DNA of 33,501 nt from a virus, in the IMG/VR virus record IMGVR_UViG_3300037421_000012, positions 1 through 33,501 of that record, one strand, 5' to 3'. A program made the position numbers and the translations under genes. Each line of letters starts with the position of its first letter. The stretch's first letter is position 1. The notes beneath the pieces are model-generated. The model was not told the origin of the DNA. It was given only the letters and a program-made list of their open reading frames with translations, and did no database searches. This document shows positions 7,323-14,137 of this stretch, in pieces.

Positions 7323-7553
7323 ATGAGCGAAGAACTTTTGTGTCTCGGATGCTTTGATGATCTGGCCGAGCCTGGCACATATCCGGCGTATTGCCTGACG
7401 TGTGGAATGAAGCATGGTGACGCCATACGAGCGTCTAGTAAGTCCTACGGTGCTGAGGCTGGTTGGCGAGGTTGGGCTGGTCTGACCGAGCGGGACGTTG
7501 ATCCCGAAGATTTGGCTGATGGATTTCACGTTGTGGAGGGTGCGACATGGTGA
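7323..7553 (+). CDS. small zinc-ribbon protein
   Basis: The product has 76 residues. CLGC at residues 7-10 and CLTCG at about residues 25-28 form a two-knuckle zinc ribbon in the N-terminal half. The C-terminal part is acidic and tryptophan-containing (GWRGWAGL). CAGGAGACGC precedes the ATG. It overlaps the next gene by 7 bp. No family name comes to mind. Confidence 0.72.
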   Translation: MSEELLCLGCFDDLAEPGTYPAYCLTCGMKHGDAIRASSKSYGAEAGWRGWAGLTERDVDPEDLADGFHVVEGATW

Positions 7554-7930
7554 GCGAAGAAGCACACGCATTGCTAGCTGGCCTAGTCGTGACCCAAAAC
7601 CTTACGATTGGTGATGCCGAGAAGCAGGAAGAATTCCTAGCGTTTGTCGATGAGGTCAACGTAGACATTCCCGACCTGTACGTGGCGATTGACCTAGCGT
7701 TGGATTTCTTCAACGACGATCCTGATACGGAGTCTGAGAACCAAGCGAAGCGTGTTGAAGCTGCGCACGCTGACGGGCACATCGGCGGCACCTGCCCAGA
7801 TTGTGGCGGTCCATCAATGGATGATTTTGACATTGAGCAGGCAATCACACTCTGGGGCGCTGTTCGTGACGTGTGCGATAAATACAACTTTGACATGTTT
7901 GCCGAACACGGTGAAGCCGAGGAGTGTTGA
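7547..7930 (+). CDS. hypothetical protein with single Cys-x2-Cys knuckle
   Basis: The product has 127 residues, strongly acidic and helical (LLAGLVVTQNLTIGDAEK, then VDEVNVDIPDLYVAIDLALDFF). One TCPDCGG motif at about residue 83 suggests either half of a zinc site or a dimer-shared one. It overlaps the previous gene by 7 bp and is followed closely by a 58-codon zinc-finger gene. Function unknown. Confidence 0.7.
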   Translation: MVSEEAHALLAGLVVTQNLTIGDAEKQEEFLAFVDEVNVDIPDLYVAIDLALDFFNDDPDTESENQAKRVEAAHADGHIGGTCPDCGGPSMDDFDIEQAITLWGAVRDVCDKYNFDMFAEHGEAEEC

Positions 7931-7934
7931 TTGA

Positions 7935-8111
7935 GTGTCTTCGGTCGGTGTGGCGTGCCCTACGGAGGGATGCCCAGGGGTCATCTCCGAGCATTGTGAC
8001 AACCGATCCTGCACCTGGCAATGGTGCCCAAAATGCAGGCACTACGGAGATCCTGACAACCTCGCAAGATGGAAACGCAAGTCAGTTGGAGCCGATTATA
8101 ACGATGCCTAA
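7935..8111 (+). CDS. 58-residue multi-cysteine zinc-finger protein
   Basis: A GTG at 7935 with GAGGAG ten bases upstream opens 58 codons ending in TAA at 8109-8111. The product has CPTEGCPGVISEHCDNRSC followed by TWQWCPKCRHYGD: six cysteines spaced as a classic zinc ribbon. A longer frame starting at 7924 covers the same DNA but encodes a low-complexity Ser/Thr/Gly stretch, so the cysteine-rich frame is clearly the real one and the other protein begins later, at 8104. The two genes overlap by 8 bp. Confidence 0.72.
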   Translation: MSSVGVACPTEGCPGVISEHCDNRSCTWQWCPKCRHYGDPDNLARWKRKSVGADYNDA

Positions 8112-8352
8112 CGACGAGCTGATTGCCACTACGAAAAGAAATCTCGATGAGGCCATTTCTCAATTTATGGCTGCGAACTACGGTCACGGACTTGTCATCG
8201 ACTGGTTTGTAATCGCTGAGACTGTTGACGCTAATCTTGACGCAGAAACAGACAATCACTCGCTGTACGTTGGGACATCGCCAACCATGTCATCGTGGAA
8301 ATTGTTTGGCATGACGCAAAAGATGGCGCAATTCGCATATTCACAGCAGTAA
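8104..8352 (+). CDS. hypothetical small protein
   Basis: The product has 82 residues. The ATG at 8104 has GGAG 12 bases upstream and overlaps the end of the zinc-finger gene. It contains a helix (ELIATTKRNLDEAISQFMAANY) and then beta-rich HGLVIDWFVIAETVD, ending TMSSWKLFGMTQKMAQFAY. No known domain is recognised. The pattern of a short alpha/beta protein with tryptophans resembles many small actinophage early proteins. Confidence 0.65.
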   Translation: MPNDELIATTKRNLDEAISQFMAANYGHGLVIDWFVIAETVDANLDAETDNHSLYVGTSPTMSSWKLFGMTQKMAQFAYSQQ

Positions 8353-8383
8353 CGATCTCACCAAAAATAAGGGAGATGAGACA

Positions 8384-8569
8384 TTGGGAGCAATCACGAT
8401 TCAAGAGGGGCAACGCGTCAAGATTCGCAAGGATGGTCGAGTCGGCACGGTCCTTGCGCTCACACCCGTTCGCACGGGTCAGCGTGGTCGCCCGACGACC
8501 CTGGCTAGTGTGATCTGCGAGGACATGAGCGAAGTGCTGGCGCCAGTTCGGACGTTGCGGGCGGTCTAG
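8384..8569 (+). CDS. small SH3/KOW-like hypothetical protein
   Basis: The product has 61 residues from a TTG start with AGGGAGATGAG just upstream. The sequence EGQRVKIRKDGRVGTVLAL with a later ASVICEDMSEVLAPVRTLR is beta-rich and resembles small SH3/KOW-type barrels that bind nucleic acid or ribosomal partners; this is resemblance only. It is the last rightward gene before the convergent spacer. Confidence 0.6.
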   Translation: MGAITIQEGQRVKIRKDGRVGTVLALTPVRTGQRGRPTTLASVICEDMSEVLAPVRTLRAV

Positions 8570-8579
8570 CAATACACCA

Positions 8580-8684
8580 TCCGTCACGCAGATTCGGCTG
8601 CCACGGGGTTCGACGCCCAGCGACGGAACGCACGGGAGTGAAACGGTTTCCACGGTGGGCTCATAACCCGCAGACAGTGACTCC
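8580..8684 (+). other. two tRNA-like stem-loop elements in a convergent spacer (no complete tRNA)
   Basis: The 194 bp between 8570 and 8763 hold no convincing gene. Element one: TCCGTC (8580-8585) pairs with GACGGA (8622-8627), enclosing GCAG/CTGC (a D-arm-like hairpin) and GGG-TTCGACG-CCC, which looks like a T-arm. Element two: GGAGT (8635-8639) pairs with ACTCC (8680-8684), enclosing an imperfect hairpin and GTGGG-CTCATAA-CCCGC, an exact CAU anticodon arm. Neither folds into a full cloverleaf and no CCA end is present. They may be decayed tRNA genes, tRNA-like RNAs, or structured 3' ends of the converging transcripts. Confidence 0.35.
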
Positions 8685-8763
8685 ATACCCGAGCAACCAG
8701 GAATGTCAATAGGGCCGACTCGGAGCATTGGCGGAAACGACCAAGCCGACCCAACTGACACGC

Positions 8764-8970
8764 CTAGTTGCACCAGCCATTCTCCGACCAGTCAATCAAC
8801 GCCGGGTCTTGCGGAACCTCCACAATCGTGACACCGCTGCGTTGCTTGAATGGCTCCTGATCTTGGCGACGATAGACCACAACGCGTACCGCCATGATGC
8901 CGATTGCGATGATGATTGCGGCTGGAATGACGATGATGCGTAGTATCTCTGTGAACGTGTCGGCGTACAT
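8764..8970 (-). CDS. small single-pass membrane protein
   Basis: The product has 68 residues with one strong membrane helix (ILRIIVIPAAIIIAIGIMAV, about residues 9-28) followed by a basic stretch (RVVVYRRQDQ) and an acidic soluble tail. The positive residues after the helix point to an N-out orientation. Its ATG overlaps the TAA of the preceding secreted-protein gene (TAATG), so the two are coupled. It could be a holin-like or superinfection protein; nothing specific shows which. Confidence 0.72.
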   Translation of the reverse strand: MYADTFTEILRIIVIPAAIIIAIGIMAVRVVVYRRQDQEPFKQRSGVTIVEVPQDPALIDWSENGWCN

Positions 8971-9383
8971 TATGCGCCAGTCGTAGCGGTGTCGGATGCT
9001 GGAACTGGCGTCACGGTGTCAGTAGTGCCAGCTGGTGGCGTGTAGGCATAAGCCTGATCGCATGGCATTGAGAATGTTGCCGGTCCTGATCCGGTCTGCG
9101 ATGGTCCCGGTCCTGATTGTGTCGTCTGTCCCGTGACAGTGACGATGCATCGGTTCGGGAGTGGTTGCAGGGTCTGCGATGGCCCGACTGGCTGCGGTCC
9201 TTCGACTGCGGGAGGCTTTGGCGTCACCGTAGTAACGGGTGGCGTTACGGGTGCAACCGCGTCGTGTGGTGTCGCAGTGGCCGCTGGTTGCACAATGGCT
9301 GCGGGTGCGGATGGTGCGACGGTTGCGTGGTGGCTGAATGGCATGAACACTGCGAACAGTGCTGCGATTGACTGTGTGAACAT
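8970..9383 (-). CDS. secreted proline/threonine-rich protein
   Basis: The product has 137 residues. A short hydrophobic N-terminus (MFTQSIAALFAVFMPF) looks like a weak signal peptide or membrane anchor, followed by a long Ala/Pro/Thr/Val-rich region (about residues 22-137) with a single pair of cysteines (PNRCIVTV and SMPCDQAY) that could form a disulfide outside the cell. It has its own promoter and AAGGAG before the ATG. It is likely a cell-envelope or lysogenic-conversion protein; this is inference from composition. Confidence 0.7.
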   Translation of the reverse strand: MFTQSIAALFAVFMPFSHHATVAPSAPAAIVQPAATATPHDAVAPVTPPVTTVTPKPPAVEGPQPVGPSQTLQPLPNRCIVTVTGQTTQSGPGPSQTGSGPATFSMPCDQAYAYTPPAGTTDTVTPVPASDTATTGA

Positions 9384-9418
9384 TTCGTTAGCTCCTTCTT
9401 GGTCGTTTCCTACTAACG

Positions 9419-9447
9419 ATTATGAACCTTCGGATTGCGAGAGTCAA
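9419..9447 (-). promoter_or_regulatory. sigma70-like promoter for the leftward envelope genes
   Basis: On the minus strand TTGACT (9447-9442), a 17-bp spacer and CATAAT (9424-9419) make a near-consensus promoter. Transcription would start about 30 bases before the ATG at 9383, leaving room for the AAGGAG ribosome site. Confidence 0.65.
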
Positions 9448-9464
9448 GAGGGTTTGCGGAAAAT

Positions 9465-9480
9465 CTGACCGTACGGTCAG
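9465..9480 (-). terminator. palindromic hairpin, possible leftward terminator
   Basis: CTGACC-GTAC-GGTCAG is a perfect 16-bp palindrome (6-bp stem, four-base loop), 47 bp beyond the stop of the leftward gene 9527-9913. On the minus strand it is followed by ATTTTCC, a short U tract. It separates that gene from the promoter at 9442. It could instead be a protein-binding palindrome. Confidence 0.45.
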
Positions 9481-9526
9481 GCCAGTCATCATCCAACGAC
9501 CGACCCGACCGTCGATCAGATCATGG

Positions 9527-9913
9527 TCAGGCTGCCTTGAGCGTCTTGCGCTCGGTAACGCTGACCCACTTGCCACGAGATGCGGTCTTGGCCGATCCCT
9601 TCTTGGCAAGGTATGCGAGGGTGCTGGACACGTTTGGCTTGTGGTCAACTCGGCCCAGCCCCTTCAGTTGCTCAACGATCTCGGAAACCGAAATCGGCTC
9701 TGGCGAAGCTGCCAGAATGTCCTGAATGGCAGCGACGCGAGTGCGAGCGCTCTTGCGAGTACGTGGCTTGCGTGCGTCCTTCAGAACCGCTTGTGAGACA
9801 GCATCGCGAGCCGTTTGCAGTCCCGTCAGGAACTGTTGTTCCTTCAGGATCGTGCGTTGCGACGCTGCGATGCTCTTGTCTAGGTTGCGCAGTAGTGCGC
9901 TTTGGTTATTCAT
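9527..9913 (-). CDS. winged-helix-like DNA-binding protein
   Basis: The product has 128 residues from the ATG at 9913. An N-terminal helix (residues about 5-45) may be a coiled-coil dimerisation segment. After a basic linker (RKPRTRKSARTR) comes a winged-helix-like domain: AAIQDILAASPEPISVSEIVEQLK, then HKPNVSSTLAYLAKKGSAKTASRGKWV, read as helix, recognition helix and wing. It probably binds DNA and may regulate the divergent region to its right, which carries direct repeats just upstream of its start. Family unnamed. Confidence 0.7.
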   Translation of the reverse strand: MNNQSALLRNLDKSIAASQRTILKEQQFLTGLQTARDAVSQAVLKDARKPRTRKSARTRVAAIQDILAASPEPISVSEIVEQLKGLGRVDHKPNVSSTLAYLAKKGSAKTASRGKWVSVTERKTLKAA

Positions 9914-9927
9914 GCTTTCTTGCCTTT

Positions 9928-9953
9928 CTGACGGACCGGGATGGTCTGACGGA
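9928..9953. promoter_or_regulatory. direct repeat CTGACGGA x2, possible autoregulatory operator
   Basis: CTGACGGA occurs at 9928-9935 and again at 9946-9953, 18 bp apart (about two helical turns), just 15-40 bases upstream of the start of the winged-helix gene. The position suits autoregulation. The rest of the divergent spacer (9954-10060) holds an inverted copy of the ACTACACAA motif at 10026-10034. Confidence 0.35.
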
Positions 9954-10060
9954 TGACAGAATAGCGCAAAGTGCCGTGAATCGGTATATTTGACCAAGAA
10001 ATGTCCGTGACCAGGGTAAATACACTTGTGTAGTTTGCTTCGTTTGGCTGGATAGACTAG

Positions 10061-10102
10061 AAAAAATAAGCGAGCCGGGCACGGCGGTAACCGTCCCGGC
10101 TC
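10061..10102 (-). terminator. strong intrinsic terminator (leftward)
   Basis: GAGCCGGG (10072-10079) pairs with CCCGGCTC (10095-10102) and ACGG with CCGT inside it, a 12-bp stem with one bulged C and a six-base loop. Read leftward, the stem is followed by GC TTATTTTTT, a textbook U tract. It would stop transcription coming from the right before it reaches the winged-helix gene. On the plus strand the same hairpin lies in the leader of the gene at 10130, where it could act as an attenuator. Confidence 0.6.
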
Positions 10103-10129
10103 CGACCGAAAACCCTTTGGAGGTTTCCG

Positions 10130-11248
10130 ATGGAAGTAGATGCTATCGGGCGCACAGCCCCGCGTCCATACCCAGAGTTGTGGGATGCCGAATGGCTGAC
10201 CGAGCGAACGCAGAAACAGACGATGGACGAGATCGCATCTGATCTCGGGTGCAGCGTCTCTACGGTTTATAACGCCGTTAATCGCATGGGCATCGTACCA
10301 CCGCGCCGCCACGGCCTGAACAACAATGGCAAAGACAGGCCATGGCAACTCAATGATCTTGAATGGATGGAGAACGCTCTTAAAACTAAGAGTTGCGGGA
10401 AGATTGGCAAAGAACTCGGTGCGTCTAAGGCGACCGTAGCTTTTGCAGCTGGTCGTCTAGGGATTGAGTTTGATGGACGCCCGCCAAACGCGTTGCCGTG
10501 GGAAGACTTTGTGGGTGTTCGGTTTGGCATACTAGTGGTGACGGGGTTAGCTCCACGGAACGGATCAAGTTTTCAGAGAGTGTCGGTTGAATGTGATTGC
10601 GGCGGCAGTAAGGCAATCGCTCTAGCGTCCCTGGTCACCCATCGCCCAGGGTGGGACCATTGTGGATGTTTGACTGCCGAGAAAAGCGCGGCGACTAGGG
10701 CGGAACGCAGGGCACTGAGACCCCCTAAGCCTGGGATCAACGATGGTCTGTGTTCGTATGTCGAGGGATGCGACAAGCGGGCGCGTACTGGTGGATTATG
10801 TACCGTACATTACCAAGAGCAACGCGAACAATGGCTCCCAACCTGTGGAGTGATTGAGAATGGTGCGGACGGACGTTGCGGTAAGCCAGTGCGATGCATA
10901 CGAGATTTATTGTGCTCAACGCATTACCACAGATTACTGAAGTGGGATGACGTTCTCTATTCTCCTGACCCTCATGAACACAAGGTTGAGAAAACCAAAT
11001 CGGGTTATCGAACCATCTCACGCAACAAAATTATTCGTCAGGAACACACCTGGGTGATGATGGACCATCTGGGGCGAGAGCTTTTGCCCCACGAGGAAGT
11101 TCACCACAAAAACGGTGAACGTGATGACAACCGCCTGTCAAATCTTGAGCTTTGGGATAAGTCGCATCCCGCTGGTCAGCGGGTTGAGGATAAAGTTGCA
11201 TGGTGTCGTGAATACCTTGCCACATATGGTGAGATGTTTCCTGAGTGA
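10130..11248 (+). CDS. HNH endonuclease with helix-turn-helix and zinc-ribbon domains
   Basis: The protein has 372 residues. Two helix-turn-helix units come first (MDEIASDLGCSVSTVYNAVNRMGI at about 33-56 and CGKIGKELGASKATVAFAAGRLGI at about 88-111), then cysteine clusters at about 150-270 (C-D-C, H-C-G-C, C-x5-C, C-x2-H), and a C-terminal HNH domain ending HEEVHHKNGERDDNRLSNLELW. A Shine-Dalgarno TTGGAGG lies in a small AAACC/GGTTT hairpin before the ATG, so translation may be controlled. It is either a homing-type nuclease or the HNH protein that assists terminase; the small-terminase-like gene immediately downstream (4-bp overlap) favours packaging. Confidence 0.75.
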   Translation: MEVDAIGRTAPRPYPELWDAEWLTERTQKQTMDEIASDLGCSVSTVYNAVNRMGIVPPRRHGLNNNGKDRPWQLNDLEWMENALKTKSCGKIGKELGASKATVAFAAGRLGIEFDGRPPNALPWEDFVGVRFGILVVTGLAPRNGSSFQRVSVECDCGGSKAIALASLVTHRPGWDHCGCLTAEKSAATRAERRALRPPKPGINDGLCSYVEGCDKRARTGGLCTVHYQEQREQWLPTCGVIENGADGRCGKPVRCIRDLLCSTHYHRLLKWDDVLYSPDPHEHKVEKTKSGYRTISRNKIIRQEHTWVMMDHLGRELLPHEEVHHKNGERDDNRLSNLELWDKSHPAGQRVEDKVAWCREYLATYGEMFPE

Positions 11249-11889
11249 CCGAACCCGCCTGCGGAAAATGCGGAAAGATCCACATTACAAAGGGCGGGAA
11301 AAAAGCCTGCCCGTCTCATTTGGCTAGTGGTGATCGAAAGGGCGAGCCCTGCGGCAATCCAGCCGGTTACCAAACTTCACACCCAGGCGCCGGCAGCTGT
11401 CGCAAGCATGGTGGCAACACGCCTTCAAATATCAAATATGCTCAGACGGAACTGGTGATGGAAGAGGCTCGACAACTTGGCCTAGACGACTGGGACGAAA
11501 TTTCGGACCCGTTCAGTGCAATGGCACGAGCGGCTGGCAAGGCCGAACGGCTTGAGGAAATCCTTCTCGAAAAAATTGAGAACCTCGACACTCTACGCAA
11601 TTCTGCTGGCCAGTACGGTGAGCAAATCGACGTGGTCTATGCGGCCTATGAGCGCGCCGTTTCTAGACTTCATCAACTCATCACGTCCATGTCAAAATTA
11701 GATTTGATAGACCGCATTGCAGCTGTCCAGTCTCGTGTGGATGAAAATACGGCGCAGATGGTGGCGTCCGCTATGGCTGCTGCCTTAGACGATGCACCGA
11801 TTACCCCAGACATTCGGGAACAGATCGCACACGCCTTTGGAGAGTACCTTAGGGTACCCATTAAATCGGTGGCATTAGCCGTTGGTTAG
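11245..11889 (+). CDS. terminase small subunit-like protein
   Basis: The protein has 214 residues and starts at a GTG overlapping the HNH gene's TGA. The N-terminus carries cysteine pairs and the phrase GEPCGNPAGYQTSHPGAGS-C-RKHGGNTP, which I know from actinophage proteins annotated as small terminase or HGG-TP proteins. A long helical region follows (about 70-190), suitable for ring assembly. The small subunit recognises the packaging site and hands DNA to the large subunit. Here it is 3.8 kb away from terL, separated by leftward genes, which is unusual. The function is inferred from the signature and the HNH neighbour. Confidence 0.6.
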   Translation: MTEPACGKCGKIHITKGGKKACPSHLASGDRKGEPCGNPAGYQTSHPGAGSCRKHGGNTPSNIKYAQTELVMEEARQLGLDDWDEISDPFSAMARAAGKAERLEEILLEKIENLDTLRNSAGQYGEQIDVVYAAYERAVSRLHQLITSMSKLDLIDRIAAVQSRVDENTAQMVASAMAAALDDAPITPDIREQIAHAFGEYLRVPIKSVALAVG

Positions 11890-11932
11890 TTTGCCATCCT
11901 AAGGCATCCACAATGCCCCAGAATCCCCGCTA

Positions 11933-12130
11933 CTAATTGTTGTGTGGTTTCGCACCTTCTGATTTGTTTGTGGGCTCTGAGCGAACTACAGAGCCTCCGA
12001 CGATCCACAAAATCAGACAAATGACCCAAGTGACAGTAAAGACTGCGCTTGAGTGCGCAATAGCCCCAAGAATTCCGCATGCGATCGTTATGTAAAAAAC
12101 GTCCATCGGACGGTGCTTGCGCGATGTCAT
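11933..12130 (-). CDS. small membrane protein, last gene of the RuvB operon
   Basis: The product has 65 residues. Two hydrophobic stretches (VFYITIACGILGAIAHSSAVF and TVTWVICLILWIVGGSVV in two parts) form one long or two short membrane helices, with a charged tail. Its ATG overlaps the stop of the upstream regulator gene (ATGA). The 43 bp to its left, up to the converging TerS-like gene, contain only a weak GGCAT/ATGCC hairpin. Confidence 0.72.
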   Translation of the reverse strand: MTSRKHRPMDVFYITIACGILGAIAHSSAVFTVTWVICLILWIVGGSVVRSEPTNKSEGAKPHNN

Positions 12131-12321
12131 TTCGTCGGCCTTCCTGGTCCCGGCCGCTCCCGTATCCATTTCTGAATGTCTGACAGTCGCCAAACTGGCG
12201 TACTGCCAACATAAGACGAGGGCTCGGGAATCGTGCCACGACAACGGTAACACCTGATTGTCTGGACGCGCACGCCTGCCAGCTTTGCAACCTCTTTCGT
12301 GGTGATGAGCTTGGCGGTCAT
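12127..12321 (-). CDS. MerR/AlpA-like helix-turn-helix protein (excisionase-like)
   Basis: The product has 64 residues: ITTKEVAKLAGVRVQTIRCYRCRGTIPEPSS then VWRLSDIQKWIRERPGPGR in two parts. This is the winged-helix layout of excisionase/AlpA and MerR N-terminal domains, with the characteristic R-x-x-DI-x-x-W-I ending. Such proteins bend DNA at attachment sites or regulate promoters. CAGGAGC lies before the ATG, which overlaps the ruvB stop (ATGA). An excisionase for the tyrosine recombinase at 19381 is possible; this is inference. Confidence 0.78.
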   Translation of the reverse strand: MTAKLITTKEVAKLAGVRVQTIRCYRCRGTIPEPSSYVGSTPVWRLSDIQKWIRERPGPGRPTK

Positions 12322-13445
12322 GATGTGCTCCTGACTAATTCGTGAGCCTTTGCTGTGGCGACTCTGCCGCCCTTCGTCCTGACCAAGTATCCGGCTTGCG
12401 CTAGGTAGGGCTCGATCGAGTCTGACAATGTGCTGACATCCATGCACAATCGTTGTGCAATGGCATCCACGCCGGTTGGGCGTCCACTGAAGTCCTTCAC
12501 GAGACAGCGCAAAACGGCGATGTCCTGGCGGTCTAGTCCATTTGAGTCAATGCCGAAGATAGAGAGCGCGTCAGCGGTCATGCCACTGTTGACGGTTTCT
12601 GACTCCGAAATGGCTGCGAAATCTAGGACACGCTCAGCCAAGTGAATGGCTCGACGTGGCACACCCTTCGCACGCTGTGCTACTGCCATCGTTTCGCCCT
12701 TGAATGACTTGACGTCGCGAGACTTCCAGAAGCGTTGCACGATCGTCGCAATTTCGGTCTGGCTGTATTCGCCCATTACTCCGATGAATCCGAAGCGGTC
12801 ACGGAACGGTTGAGTCAGTTTGCCCGGTGCCGTGGTAGCTCCGACGATGATGACCCCCGGCAATGCCTGCGTTGTCGCAACCGTGTCCGGGCCTGATCCT
12901 CCAAGTACGTCGATCGCTCCGTCTTCAAGCAATCCGTAAATGGTCTCTTGGCACTCTTTTTTGGCTGCGTGGATTTCGTCTATGAACACGCAACATGGTT
13001 TACCCTCGGTTGCTAAAAGTAACCCCACCAGATCAGCAGATTTCTTGAGCTGCATACCTGATGTGCGGATCAGTTCCACACCAACCTCATCGGCCACAAT
13101 CTGCGCAAGGGTCGTCTTGCCTAAACCCGGACCTCCGACCAGCAGGCAGTGCGGAATCCTGCGCCCCTGTAGTTGGGCTCCGGCAATCACCGTGCGCAAT
13201 TGCATTGTGACATCACGCTGGCCGACGATCTCATCTAGAGACTTCGGGCGGTTTGGGTTGGGTGCGTGCAATGTGGGTTGCGGTCGTTCCACAGGGGAGA
13301 CCGTTCCAGATGGCCTTATGGCATGTGACCCATCGGTCACACGTTCCGCCAATTGCCCCCGCAACACCTGCAACGTCTGCGACAATCGATCCGCCCGCCT
13401 TTGAATTTCCCCCGCAACGGCAGGACTCGCAGTATCGAGTTTCAC
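12318..13445 (-). CDS. ruvB: RuvB-like Holliday junction branch migration ATPase
   Basis: The protein has 375 residues from a GTG with GGGAGGTG upstream. After an unusual 65-residue N-terminal extension comes PKSLDEIVGQ, Walker A GGPGLGKT (104-111), Walker B FIDEIH (154-159), the sensor-1 region VGATTAPGKLTQPFRDRFGF and a C-terminal winged helix (GRPTGVDAIAQRL...LVRTKGGRVAT). This matches bacterial RuvB almost over its full length. RuvB hexamers drive branch migration, normally loaded by RuvA. No RuvA or RuvC is visible here, so it either borrows host RuvA, works with the phage resolvase at 2976, or has another loading partner among its operon neighbours. Confidence 0.9.
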   Translation of the reverse strand: MKLDTASPAVAGEIQRRADRLSQTLQVLRGQLAERVTDGSHAIRPSGTVSPVERPQPTLHAPNPNRPKSLDEIVGQRDVTMQLRTVIAGAQLQGRRIPHCLLVGGPGLGKTTLAQIVADEVGVELIRTSGMQLKKSADLVGLLLATEGKPCCVFIDEIHAAKKECQETIYGLLEDGAIDVLGGSGPDTVATTQALPGVIIVGATTAPGKLTQPFRDRFGFIGVMGEYSQTEIATIVQRFWKSRDVKSFKGETMAVAQRAKGVPRRAIHLAERVLDFAAISESETVNSGMTADALSIFGIDSNGLDRQDIAVLRCLVKDFSGRPTGVDAIAQRLCMDVSTLSDSIEPYLAQAGYLVRTKGGRVATAKAHELVRSTS

Positions 13446-13618
13446 GACGCACCTCCCGCTACCGTCACTCCTGCTGGCGGGTCATTCATGTACGCGGCAT
13501 AACGCTCTGCGATCTCACGGTCCGCATACTCATCGAGCAATGACAGACCGTCCCATACTTGCCATGTGCGAGGCGTGGCGAAATGGTTTTCCCACACGGT
13601 GAATCGCGGCGCGGTCAT
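13442..13618 (-). CDS. small hypothetical protein of the RuvB operon
   Basis: The product has 58 residues (RFTVWENHFATPRTWQVWDG near the start, then YADREIAERYAAYMND), a small alpha/beta peptide with a typical 'what-have-you-done-lately' helix found in many actinophage accessory proteins. AAGGTGG lies before the ATG; an in-frame TTG six codons upstream is less likely. Its stop overlaps the ruvB GTG by four bases. Function unknown. Confidence 0.68.
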   Translation of the reverse strand: MTAPRFTVWENHFATPRTWQVWDGLSLLDEYADREIAERYAAYMNDPPAGVTVAGGAS

Positions 13619-13872
13619 GACGCCACCTTGTGGCAAAGTGTGTTCTTACGGGAGCATGACCAGCTGTGGCCAATATCCGTAGTGACGGTTACGCCATCGT
13701 GCCACGTTGCAGACTCTTCAACGCTGACGACTGTCGCCACGTTGTAGAAATCGTGCATGCGGTAGACAACGCGGTCACCAGGGACCAACAGTCCCGCAGG
13801 TACTGCGGAATCGCTCACTGTGACCATTGCGGCGATCATCTCGTCCGCTGTCGTGTTTTGCAGGTCTATCAT
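13615..13872 (-). CDS. small beta-rich hypothetical protein, first gene of the RuvB operon
   Basis: The product has 85 residues. A short helix (ADEMIAAMVTV) precedes a likely small beta barrel (LVPGDRVVYRMHDFYNVATVV, then TWHDGVTVTTDIGHSW, in parts) and an SCSRKNTLC segment. It resembles small SH3-like phage proteins but I cannot name it. It starts the six-gene chain 13872 to 11933 joined by ATGA/GTGA overlaps, and a promoter candidate lies 33-61 bp upstream. Confidence 0.68.
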   Translation of the reverse strand: MIDLQNTTADEMIAAMVTVSDSAVPAGLLVPGDRVVYRMHDFYNVATVVSVEESATWHDGVTVTTDIGHSWSCSRKNTLCHKVAS

Positions 13873-13904
13873 TTCTCGCTCTTTTCTGTAGTGATGATAT
13901 TGAC

Positions 13905-13933
13905 AGTTTGCGCCTTTGCGTGGCGAATGTCAA
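13905..13933 (-). promoter_or_regulatory. promoter candidate for the RuvB operon
   Basis: On the minus strand TTGACA (13933-13928), a 17-bp spacer, then CAAACT (13910-13905), a poor -10. The -35 overlaps the stop codon of the upstream gene. It shares ATTGACA and the 17-bp spacing with the promoters at 14945 and 15531. The transcript would have a leader of about 26 bases with a weak purine-rich ribosome site. Confidence 0.4.
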
Positions 13934-14115
13934 TAGCCTGTCGTGTTGAGATGCTGCACAACTTCCAACAGTGGCGACGTGTGGTGATCCCAATTGCTCG
14001 GGCTGTCATCCATTCCCGATCCGCAGTGATGACACGGGTACGTAACGCACTCATGTGCGCTCCGTCCGCCCTCACCTTCCCACCTGATGACGTCTTCGTA
14101 CTCATCTGTTTGCAT
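13930..14115 (-). CDS. small zinc-knuckle protein
   Basis: The product has 61 residues with the acidic start MQTDEYEDVIRWEGE and then HECVTYPCHHCGSGMD, a Cys-x2-Cys motif with nearby histidines, and NWDHHTSPLLEVVQHL. AAAGGAC lies before the ATG. An overlapping frame on the same strand (13869-14105) lacks any recognisable motif and was set aside. Function unknown. Confidence 0.65.
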   Translation of the reverse strand: MQTDEYEDVIRWEGEGGRSAHECVTYPCHHCGSGMDDSPSNWDHHTSPLLEVVQHLNTTGY

Positions 14116-14137
14116 GGTGTCCTTTCGGTCTCGTCAG

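Noticed and set aside
8231-8773. A 180-codon leftward frame across the convergent spacer
   Set aside because: It runs antisense through two rightward genes, and the peptide pieces AGYEPTVE and GVEPRGSRI are typical of reading tRNA-like DNA in antisense, not of a real protein.
8728-8943. A rightward 71-codon frame opposite the membrane-protein gene
   Set aside because: The leftward frame has a clear transmembrane helix and is coupled to its upstream gene; the rightward frame shows no feature.
13869-14105. A 78-codon leftward frame overlapping 13930-14115
   Set aside because: It has no recognisable motif, while the overlapping frame has a Cys-x2-Cys knuckle and a good ribosome site.
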